Positions 43,988 to 52,267 of a DNA stretch of 64,000 nucleotides are shown piece by piece (the stretch's first letter is position 1; each line of letters starts with the position of its first letter). The notes below the pieces were generated by a model. It saw nothing but the letters and a program-made list of their open reading frames with translations. It was not told the DNA's origin and did not search any database. The stretch lies in the NCBI GenBank assembly GCA_048296855.1, contig CP182631.1; one strand, given 5' to 3'. Source of the stretch: Pseudocolwellia sp048296855. Lineage in GTDB: Bacteria; Pseudomonadota; Gammaproteobacteria; Enterobacterales; Alteromonadaceae. The position numbers and the translations under genes are program-made.

Positions 43988-46318
43988 CTAATTCCCAAAC
44001 AATTTATCCAGCCATGAGCGTTTTTTAGATGATGGACGAGTACACGTTTCCAGTTTTTGAAGATAGTTGCTATTCGCTGGCAAAGATATTGTTTCACTAC
44101 AGTTATCTGATACAGCATTACCCGTTTCTTTTTCAAAAGTTACAAGCTCAATTCTGTCAGGCGGATTTAAGTGCTTATTGCTAACACCTTGTTTATTCAT
44201 ATAGTCAGCAAATAAAACCAAAGCTCCGCTGCTTCCTGTTAGCTTGGTCGGTTTATTATCATCTAAGCCAACCCAAGACGTAACAAGGTGTTGATTATCA
44301 AAACCAACAAACCAGCTGTCTCGTTGATCATTTGTTGTACCTGTTTTACCTAAAATCTCTTTACCTTTAAGGCGCCAAGTTAAGGATTTAGCTGTACCCT
44401 GTTTAGTTACTTTAGATAATGCATAATCAAGTAAGTAAGAGGCTTGCGACGAAAACAATTGTGTATCTACCGCTTCAAACTCCCATAACGTTACGTCTTG
44501 AGAAGAAATAATACGCGTAATAGCATGACCTTGCTTGCTAAAACCATTAGATGCAATAGGCAAGTAAAACTGGTTCACTTCTACTGGCGACATATTAATT
44601 GAGCCTAATAACATAGAAGGCCGTACGGTAATATCTTTATCAAATCCTAATACATGTAAAGTATCAGCAATATTAGTTAAGCCAATCGCCATACCTAAAT
44701 TAACGGTAGGAATATTTAATGACTCAACCAGAGCATCAATTAAATTAACTTTTGTGCGATACTTGCCATCGTAGTTTTTAGGACTCCATTGTGTGCCTTC
44801 ATCAGAAGTAAGTGTGATTGGTTTATCTTCTAATACCGTCGCTAAAGAATACTGTTCATAGCGTTCTAACGCCGCTAGATAAATGGCAGGCTTTACTAAA
44901 GAACCAATAGGTCTATTCGAATTTATCGCTCGGTTAAAACCGGCATAACCACTTTTTTTACCACCGACAATAGCTTTTATTTCACCCGATTTTATATCAC
45001 TTACCACCATGGCGGCTTGTAGCTCTCCAGTAGTATCAAGTTTAGGGAGCCGCTCTTCCACTGTTTGTTCTAACAACTGTTGGCTATAATAAGAAAAACC
45101 AGTAAATACAGAAATACCTGACTTTTGATCGTATTCGGTCATCAATTCAGCAAGCTCTTGCTTAACCAACTGCACATAACTTGGAAATTTTTGACGAGAA
45201 AACCTGCGTGCTTCTCTAACCGTTAATGGCGATTCTATCGCTTTAACAAATTCAGGTTTTGTTAGAAACTCTTTTTCAAACATCAACTTTAAAACTAAAT
45301 CGCGTCGAGCTTTTGTTTTATTAGGTTTACGCCATGGATCGTAATAACTCGGCCCTTTAACAATTCCTACCAACATAGCCATTTGTTCTGGGGTTAATTG
45401 TTCAATACGTTGGCCAAAATAAAACTCAGCGGCTAAACCAAAGCCATGAATTGCATTAGCGTAGTTTTGCCCCAAATACACTTCATTTATATAAGCCTCT
45501 AACAAAAGATCTTTGCTGTAGCGATACTCTAAAATTAACGACATTATGGCTTCATTTGCTTTGCGCCATAAGGTTTTATCTCGGGTTAAAAACATATTTT
45601 TAACCAACTGCTGCGTAAGTGTACTGCCCCCTTGAACCGTTCTACCCGCTAAAATATTACTGTAAAGTGCTCTTAATATACCTAACGGAGAAATACCTTT
45701 ATGAAAATAAAAATTGCGGTCTTCAACTAATAGCAAGGTATCAAGCAATAACACCGGCACATCGCCTATAGGAGTAAGTACACGGTCTTCTTTACTTGAA
45801 GGTAAAATACGGTCCATTAATATAGGCTCCATTCGAACCAAACTTACCGACTGATTATCTATGTAAATTTTACTTACGCGACCATTACTTACATCAATTT
45901 GAACCTTATTTGCCGCCTGCATGTCATTATCAAAACTAAAAGCTCGACGATAAACCACAATACGTGAGCCCGACATAGCATATTCGCCAGCCTTAGTTAC
46001 TTTACTCACTCGCTTATAGCCAGAAAACTGTAGTGATGAAGATAAAACCACTAAATTGATCGCTTGTGAACGTTTAAACGGTTCAGCTTTGCCATACACT
46101 TGAATAGGTACTTCCCAGCGTTGGCCTTCAAACTTGTTTCTTACTTTTCCATCAAGATAAATGCTATAAATCACAAGAAAAAACACAAGAATAAATAGCA
46201 CTTTAGCAAACGTAATTGCGCCCCAAACTAGCACTCGCCTCGTTTTTGAAACGTTATTTTTTGCTTCAGATGTTGGTGATGATTCTGGTGTTTTATCTTT
46301 AGCTTTTTTTACAGACAT
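43988..46318 (-). CDS. mrcB: Penicillin-binding protein 1B (bifunctional transglycosylase/transpeptidase)
   Basis: PBP1b (776 residues) polymerises and crosslinks peptidoglycan. After a cytoplasmic tail and one membrane segment (about 35-52) comes a UB2H domain (about 75-160). The glycosyltransferase domain has Glu199 in VEDRNFYFHKG and QGGSTLTQQLVKN; the transpeptidase domain has S473-x-x-K476 (SLVK), S-L-N (533-535) and KTGT (658-661). All catalytic motifs are intact. E. coli carries hrpB next to mrcB; here a prenyltransferase gene stands between them. Confidence 0.97.
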   Translation of the reverse strand: MSVKKAKDKTPESSPTSEAKNNVSKTRRVLVWGAITFAKVLFILVFFLVIYSIYLDGKVRNKFEGQRWEVPIQVYGKAEPFKRSQAINLVVLSSSLQFSGYKRVSKVTKAGEYAMSGSRIVVYRRAFSFDNDMQAANKVQIDVSNGRVSKIYIDNQSVSLVRMEPILMDRILPSSKEDRVLTPIGDVPVLLLDTLLLVEDRNFYFHKGISPLGILRALYSNILAGRTVQGGSTLTQQLVKNMFLTRDKTLWRKANEAIMSLILEYRYSKDLLLEAYINEVYLGQNYANAIHGFGLAAEFYFGQRIEQLTPEQMAMLVGIVKGPSYYDPWRKPNKTKARRDLVLKLMFEKEFLTKPEFVKAIESPLTVREARRFSRQKFPSYVQLVKQELAELMTEYDQKSGISVFTGFSYYSQQLLEQTVEERLPKLDTTGELQAAMVVSDIKSGEIKAIVGGKKSGYAGFNRAINSNRPIGSLVKPAIYLAALERYEQYSLATVLEDKPITLTSDEGTQWSPKNYDGKYRTKVNLIDALVESLNIPTVNLGMAIGLTNIADTLHVLGFDKDITVRPSMLLGSINMSPVEVNQFYLPIASNGFSKQGHAITRIISSQDVTLWEFEAVDTQLFSSQASYLLDYALSKVTKQGTAKSLTWRLKGKEILGKTGTTNDQRDSWFVGFDNQHLVTSWVGLDDNKPTKLTGSSGALVLFADYMNKQGVSNKHLNPPDRIELVTFEKETGNAVSDNCSETISLPANSNYLQKLETCTRPSSKKRSWLDKLFGN

Positions 46319-46462
46319 AAATAGTTTGAATTACATGGTTATTTTTGGAGAAACTTAATATTCGCATTATATACATAACCCTCATCAAATGTAGTAAATT
46401 CTAGCCCTGACAATTGCTATACAGGTATAATAATCACGTTTATTATATTAATTGGAAACCCT

Positions 46463-47368
46463 ATGTCAGCTTTCAACCTACTCGTTATTCTCGGCTCTAC
46501 CGCTTCAGGTAAAACTAAACTTGCAGTGGATCTTGCTCGTTTACTTAATGGCGAAGTGATGTCGGCTGACTCAAGACAAGTATACAAAGGTCTTGATATT
46601 GGCAGCGGGAAAGATCTTCAAGAGTATCAAGAAATTCCCTATCATTTAATTGATATTGTAGAGCCGGGTTACGAATATAATATTTTTGATTTTCAACGCG
46701 ACTTTATTCGCGCGTTTGAAGATATAACTAACAGAAATAAACTGCCTATTTTAGCGGGGGGATCAGCTTTATATGTTGATTCAATAATTAAAGGATACCG
46801 ATTAGTTGAAGTACCTGAAAATCCTGAATTACGCGCAGAACTCGCAAATCAAAACCATGACATTTTAGTTGAACGACTCAAAACACTAAAACCTAACCTG
46901 CATAACACCACTGATTTAATTGATACTCAACGATTAATAAGAGCCATTGAAATTGCTGAAGGTGAAAAAAGCACACCTGAAAATATTGCTTACTTTCCCA
47001 AATTAACACCTTTTATTACCGCGATTAATTGGGAAAGAGAAATAGTTAAACAAAGAATAACTCTCCGCTTAAAAGAACGATTAGAACAAGGATTGATTGA
47101 AGAAGTAGAACGACTTCATCAACAAGGCGTATCGTGGGAAACATTAAACTTTTATGGTTTAGAATACCGTTTTGTGGCGCAATATCTACAAGGTCAACTC
47201 ACCAAAAACGACATGTTTCAAAAGCTCAACAGCGCCATTCATTTATTCTCTAAGAAACAAGCTACATGGTTAAGACGATTAGAAAAAAATGGCACTAAAA
47301 TTCATTGGCTTGATGGTAATCAACCAATCCTTGAGCAAGCCATGAAGAAAATAGCGCAAGCGACTTAA
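46463..47368 (+). CDS. miaA: MiaA-type tRNA prenyltransferase, likely a second paralogue
   Basis: A 301-residue P-loop protein of the MiaA/IPT family, which adds dimethylallyl groups to A37 of tRNAs. Motifs are LGSTASGKTKLAV (P-loop), SADSRQVYKGLDIGSGKDL (substrate Asp and Arg region), PILAGGSALYVDSI, and RLIRAIEIAEGEK. It differs from standard MiaA: GST instead of GPT in the P-loop, IGSGKDL in place of IGTAKP, and an NFYGLEYRF segment in place of the AIGYRE motif. Standard gammaproteobacterial miaA lies with mutL and hfq, which are absent here. It has its own divergent promoter region with mrcB. Substrate is inferred from family. Confidence 0.85.
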   Translation: MSAFNLLVILGSTASGKTKLAVDLARLLNGEVMSADSRQVYKGLDIGSGKDLQEYQEIPYHLIDIVEPGYEYNIFDFQRDFIRAFEDITNRNKLPILAGGSALYVDSIIKGYRLVEVPENPELRAELANQNHDILVERLKTLKPNLHNTTDLIDTQRLIRAIEIAEGEKSTPENIAYFPKLTPFITAINWEREIVKQRITLRLKERLEQGLIEEVERLHQQGVSWETLNFYGLEYRFVAQYLQGQLTKNDMFQKLNSAIHLFSKKQATWLRRLEKNGTKIHWLDGNQPILEQAMKKIAQAT

Positions 47369-47374
47369 ACTCAC

Positions 47375-50035
47375 TTAGCTCAAATCTTCATCCTTCATCA
47401 TGTGTCGTTTCGTTTGGCGTGTTGCCTTTGCATTCGCTGGGTCATCAGGCCAGAAATGGCGTGGATATTGCGATTTCATATCCTTTTGAACCGCCTTGTA
47501 ACTCCCCTGCCAAAAAGCAGCTAAATCTTGAGTTACTTGAATAGGCCTTTTTGCTGGAGATAGAATTTCTAGCAATAGCGGAATACTATTCTGACCGCCT
47601 TGCTCGTTATTATCGGTGCCTATTGATGGCGTAACTGTTAAACCGTAAAGCTCTTGCATCGGCATAGACACAATGGGCGAACGCTCATCCGTATAGCGAA
47701 TAGCACAACGCCTTTTTGTTGGGCCAATAAAATATTCAGGTGCGGCTTTCACTAAGGTTTGTTGCTGTTGATAGCTTAATAAGGATAAAAACATTTCAGA
47801 AAAGTCACATTTATCTAACTGTTTTTTACTTTTAATGTCGCCAACAAAAGGTAAAAACCAGGTATCTATATTTGCCAACAAATTAGCTTCATCACTACTT
47901 GGTAAATCTATCGCCTTACTGTGTAAAGTTAACCAACGCCATCTTAATAAAAGTGCTTGATCTTTCTCTTTTAAAGGCAAAAAACTTAAACCTTGTTTAG
48001 TTAATTCTTTTGCCCATAATTGCGCAACTAACTCGCTATTTAATTGTTCAGGGGAAGCTCGTTCATCAATCACTAAGGCGTTTATTTTAGTTAACTTTTG
48101 CGCTGTAATACGATCGACCTTGGCGTTGTAGGCCGTATCGATTTCAGTACTGGTTTGCACAATATTCCAATCGATAAGCTGTTCAATATCAACAGGTGCC
48201 GCAAGCTGGACTATTAACCCTTTTTGCCCAGCTCGAGATTCTCCAGTTCTCATTTGAACTTCGCTTACTTGAGCCGCAACAATATAAGTTTCTCCCAAGA
48301 GAGCATCGTCTTGATTTATAGTGATACCTTTTCCGGCTGTTGTTAGATACTCGCCTGTTTGCTGGTTGCTAGTCCCTTTGTTGCCGCTCTGGGTAATATC
48401 GTCATAACGATATTTAGCAACACGTTCAGGGTACGCTAAGGCAAGTAATACGCCAGTGTAATGAACGGGGAATTGGCTGCGTGCTTTTACGCTGCTACTA
48501 AATTTTTTAGCGAGTTGATCCGCTTGTTTAAATACTTGATGCGCAACATGACCACGAACTTTCTCATGTAATAACGCATCAATTCTATGGGTTAAATTAC
48601 AATCAAAGCGACTTTGTTCGCGGGTAAATACATCTCGCTCTTCTAACAATACAGCAATTAAACACGCTAAAGATAATAGGCCTTTAACGCCATGCTTTTG
48701 TTCTAACGACTTTGCCATAATAATCATATGAGCAAAACGTGGATGAGATGCCACAACAGCAACCGCTTTACCGTGAGAAGTTAACTGATTTTGATCCGTA
48801 ACAATATTTAACGAACGTAGCTCTTGCCAAGCTTGTTGTTCTTTAATTTCTGTGGGTAATTCAATTAGTGGTAAGTCAGATAGTTTAGTTACTCCCCAAC
48901 GCGCAGCTTCAATTACAAAAGGTAATAAATCAGCCTGCTGAATTTCACTTTTACTGTTTTCATCGCGTCGGCTAAAGTCTTCTTGGCTGTATAAACGTAA
49001 ACACTTACCTGCACTTAAACGCCCAGCACGGCCAGCTCGTTGTATAGCTGAAGCTTTTGAAATAACTTGTTGCTGTAATTTATTGGTTAAGGTTTTAGGA
49101 TCATAAATGGCTGTTTTTTCGAAGCCACAATCAATCACTAAGGTTACACCTTCAATGGTTAAACTGGTTTCAGCAATATTAGTCGCCAATACCAATTTAC
49201 GTTCGCCATTCGCTGATGGAGCAATCGCTTTTTGTTGTTCAGAGATAGAAAGCTCTCCATATAATGGACACAATTGAATAGCAGAATTGATGAGCTTATC
49301 GGCTAAGTTTTGACACAAGTATTTAATATCGGCAACACCCGGTAAAAACACAAGAATAGAACCATCATGTTCAACGGCTTGTTGTGCAATAACTTTTAAG
49401 GCATGTTCGCGCCATTGATTCGCTACTGAGTAATGTTGTTGTAAACGTTTTGAAGTTACATTGGGTACATACTCAACATCTACCGGAAAACTTCGTCCTT
49501 CACTCGCGAGTGTAATCGCATCAGGTAGCTTTTGTGTTAATGATTTAATCGCCAGCGTTGCCGACATAATTACTAGTTGTAAATCTTCTCTTAAAGCCTG
49601 CTGAACATCTCTTGCCAAAGCATAAGCGAGATCACCATGCAATGAACGCTCGTGAAACTCATCTAATATAACTAAACCACAATCACTCAGTTCAGCATCG
49701 TTTTGAATAATTTGCGTTAAAATACCTTCGGTTATCACTTCTAATCGTGTACTCCTGGAAACTTTCGATTCATTCTTTAATCGATAACCAATAGTTTGCC
49801 CTACAGGTTCGCCAATTTGCTGACTTAAATAACAGGCAATATTTTTAGCGGCGACGCGACGAGGCTGTAATAAATAGATTTTTTTATTTTTATATTGCGC
49901 TAACGACAACAACCACAAAGGCAAACGTGTTGATTTACCCGCACCAGGAGGAGCCGTTAATATCAAAGTATTATGTTGTTTTAAAGCAGAAAGAAATTCA
50001 TCTTTAATCGCATCTATCGGAAAGTATTGGGTCAT
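47375..50035 (-). CDS. hrpB: ATP-dependent helicase HrpB
   Basis: HrpB (886 residues; E. coli 809) is a DEAH-type RNA helicase. Walker A is TAPPGAGKSTRLPLWLL (about 27-43), the DEAH-class motif is LDEFHERSLHGDLAYAL (about 123-139), then MSATL (about 158-162), and the C-terminal motif QRAGRAGRL (about 332-340). The HrpB-specific C-terminal domain with the end PRHFWPDDPANAKATRQTKRH (cited briefly as RHFWPDDP) confirms the subfamily. In E. coli it is beside mrcB; it is convergent here with the miaA-like gene by 6 bp. The cellular role is not well known. Confidence 0.96.
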   Translation of the reverse strand: MTQYFPIDAIKDEFLSALKQHNTLILTAPPGAGKSTRLPLWLLSLAQYKNKKIYLLQPRRVAAKNIACYLSQQIGEPVGQTIGYRLKNESKVSRSTRLEVITEGILTQIIQNDAELSDCGLVILDEFHERSLHGDLAYALARDVQQALREDLQLVIMSATLAIKSLTQKLPDAITLASEGRSFPVDVEYVPNVTSKRLQQHYSVANQWREHALKVIAQQAVEHDGSILVFLPGVADIKYLCQNLADKLINSAIQLCPLYGELSISEQQKAIAPSANGERKLVLATNIAETSLTIEGVTLVIDCGFEKTAIYDPKTLTNKLQQQVISKASAIQRAGRAGRLSAGKCLRLYSQEDFSRRDENSKSEIQQADLLPFVIEAARWGVTKLSDLPLIELPTEIKEQQAWQELRSLNIVTDQNQLTSHGKAVAVVASHPRFAHMIIMAKSLEQKHGVKGLLSLACLIAVLLEERDVFTREQSRFDCNLTHRIDALLHEKVRGHVAHQVFKQADQLAKKFSSSVKARSQFPVHYTGVLLALAYPERVAKYRYDDITQSGNKGTSNQQTGEYLTTAGKGITINQDDALLGETYIVAAQVSEVQMRTGESRAGQKGLIVQLAAPVDIEQLIDWNIVQTSTEIDTAYNAKVDRITAQKLTKINALVIDERASPEQLNSELVAQLWAKELTKQGLSFLPLKEKDQALLLRWRWLTLHSKAIDLPSSDEANLLANIDTWFLPFVGDIKSKKQLDKCDFSEMFLSLLSYQQQQTLVKAAPEYFIGPTKRRCAIRYTDERSPIVSMPMQELYGLTVTPSIGTDNNEQGGQNSIPLLLEILSPAKRPIQVTQDLAAFWQGSYKAVQKDMKSQYPRHFWPDDPANAKATRQTKRHMMKDEDLS

Positions 50036-50292
50036 AAAAGTACAGCTAAAATAACGTTAAGGGCGTTATATCCTATTTAACCTAAGTTCTAGATAAGTCA
50101 TTCTACCTGACATAGCCCTTAACGTCTTACATCTTGTTTAAGTAGAGCTTTAGATCATTTTTAATGACAAATTCTTGCTCATAATATTAAATTTTTATGA
50201 AACTTTATAATTTTAAGTTTGCTGTCATCTTAGTGTTGTGATCACTCGTTACTATTCGCCCGATTTTTCTAGTTGTTAGCGAGTGAATACCA

Positions 50293-50958
50293 ATGAATAA
50301 AGTGGTACATAAAGCCCCATTGTTTTTTATTAATTCCTATTTGAAAGAATCAGCACCTAAATCAAATACAACTTATACACAAAATAACAATGTAACTCAC
50401 CACCAAACTATCGATAAACTTTTTCGTAATCACTGGCGTGATGTTTGTCGCTTATTACATAAGTGTTATGGCTCAGGGCCACCTGAACCTGAAGATGTTG
50501 CCCAAGAAGCTTTTAGTCGATTTGCTCAAATGAAAGACACTTCTGAGGTACAAGATCCAAAAGCTTATATCATTAAAATAGCCATAAATATCACTTTAAA
50601 ATCGATTGGCCAATTAACTAAGAATCGTAATTTTTTGGCTGAGCAACTTCAGCTCAATGAAGATCAGTTAGATGATGTGTGCCCTGAAACAATTTTACAA
50701 AATGAGCAACGCATTGCAGCTTTACAAAAAGGCACTGAGCAACTCACTGAAAAACAGCGCGATATTCTGATGCGAGTGCGTATTAAAGGACAAACCTATG
50801 TTCAAATATCTGCAGATACTGGCTGGAGCTTAGCCGATATTAGTCGTCAATTAAACTCAGCAATGGCAATTTTAGAAAGTGTCGATACCGATGCCCAATT
50901 TACACATACAAACACCAAAACACACTTAAACAAAACCAATTGTCGTACTGCCTACTAA
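50293..50958 (+). CDS. FecI-like ECF sigma factor
   Basis: A 221-residue ECF sigma factor. Region 2 (about 40-105) has LFRNHWRDVCRLL and PEDVAQEAFSRF, the core-binding and -10 recognition helix. Region 4 (about 150-200) has LTEKQRDILMRVRIKG and a helix-turn-helix WSLADISRQL. The 35-residue N-terminal extension and the Thr/Asn-rich tail are unusual; ATG 50293 is the only ATG before region 2. It is followed after 19 bp by a FecR-type gene and then a TonB receptor with an STN domain, so it should be released by a signal passing through the receptor, and then direct transcription of the receptor and phosphatase genes. Confidence 0.9.
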   Translation: MNKVVHKAPLFFINSYLKESAPKSNTTYTQNNNVTHHQTIDKLFRNHWRDVCRLLHKCYGSGPPEPEDVAQEAFSRFAQMKDTSEVQDPKAYIIKIAINITLKSIGQLTKNRNFLAEQLQLNEDQLDDVCPETILQNEQRIAALQKGTEQLTEKQRDILMRVRIKGQTYVQISADTGWSLADISRQLNSAMAILESVDTDAQFTHTNTKTHLNKTNCRTAY

Positions 50959-50977
50959 TTTCTTAAGAGTTGAATAC

Positions 50978-52030
50978 ATGAAGCAACAAAACCCAAACGC
51001 CAAAGGCGAACTAATTATTTTGCACCCTTCTAATAGTTCGACTAGTGATACGCCACAAGCACAAGCCAGAACTTGGTTAGCTTATTTTTATTCTGGTGAT
51101 ATAAGCCAAGAAAAACGTGAGCAATTTGTACAATGGCTAAACCACAAGAATGAAAATCGTCAAGCATTTAAACACTCACACCAAGTTTGGCAAACTATTG
51201 GCATGACAGACTCAGCTGTCGATTGGTTACAAAATCACGCAGATGAAGAGCAGGATCGAAGCAACAAAAACTTTTTCACTAAATCAGCCATGTATATTAG
51301 TGCTATGGCTTCATGTGTCGCGTTAATTGCAATATTCACTTTATTTCGTAATACCGCGCCCACCATCATTGCAACACCTGAAGTCGCATTTAACTCGCCC
51401 ATTGGAGAAAACTCTTCATTCACTTTAGATGACGGCTCTAAAGTCACATTATCAGGTGGTTCCAGCATCCTTGTAGCCATTAACCAAGAAGAACGCAAAG
51501 TAAAACTGGAACAAGGCAGTGCTTATTTTGATGTAGCTCATGATCCATCACGCGTTTTTTCAGTAACCGCGCAGCAAACTCAAGTACGGGTAAGAGGAAC
51601 CGCCTTTGAAGTTAAACAAGGAACGAATAACGCAATAAAAGTTTCAGTTGAGCGAGGTTTAGTGGACGTAGCTGATTTACCAGAGCAAGGAACAAAGGAT
51701 GAACAAGTACAGCGCTTAACTGCTCATCAGCAAATACGGGCGAACATTCATGGCGAATTTACCTCTGCTGTTTCTCCCTTTGACCCTGAAGCTGAATTTT
51801 CTTGGTTAAACGAGCGCCTAATATACGATAACGTGCCATTACAAAGTGTCATCATGGATATTAATCGATACGCCAGTAAACCTGTGGTTATATTAAATGA
51901 CAGTATTAATAACCTACCTATAACCGCTTCTTTTACTTTCAAGCAAATAGATCAAATGCTGGCTGGTTTAGCTGCCGCGTATTCAATTACCTTTATTGAA
52001 GAAGAAAATCGTAATGTGCTCACAAAGTAA
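50978..52030 (+). CDS. FecR-family anti-sigma regulator
   Basis: A 350-residue bitopic protein. The N-terminal cytoplasmic DUF4880 domain (about 25-75, WLAYFYSGDISQEKREQFVQWL) should bind the sigma factor. The single membrane helix is at about 102-122, and the periplasmic FecR domain (about 140-250) has SFTLDDGSKVTLSGGSS and RVRGTAFEV. A C-terminal STN-like/DUF4974 segment (about 268-345) ends the protein. By analogy with E. coli FecR, this periplasmic part contacts the STN domain of the receptor encoded next. Confidence 0.93.
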   Translation: MKQQNPNAKGELIILHPSNSSTSDTPQAQARTWLAYFYSGDISQEKREQFVQWLNHKNENRQAFKHSHQVWQTIGMTDSAVDWLQNHADEEQDRSNKNFFTKSAMYISAMASCVALIAIFTLFRNTAPTIIATPEVAFNSPIGENSSFTLDDGSKVTLSGGSSILVAINQEERKVKLEQGSAYFDVAHDPSRVFSVTAQQTQVRVRGTAFEVKQGTNNAIKVSVERGLVDVADLPEQGTKDEQVQRLTAHQQIRANIHGEFTSAVSPFDPEAEFSWLNERLIYDNVPLQSVIMDINRYASKPVVILNDSINNLPITASFTFKQIDQMLAGLAAAYSITFIEEENRNVLTK

Positions 52031-52267
52031 TCTATACATCTCAATTGTAAAAAAATTAACAAGCTTAATTTCGAGAAAAAATAATTTTATCGCTTTATTT
52101 TAGTTCAATAAATAAAACAAGGTAACAAACTGAATTTAAAAGATTTAAACAACAAAAAATGAACTATCAAATATTAAGCTTTTATTAAACAACCTATTTT
52201 CATGAAAAAAATTTTAACTCTATGACTCTTGTAGCGAACCCACATTAATTAACTTGGAAAATACAAA

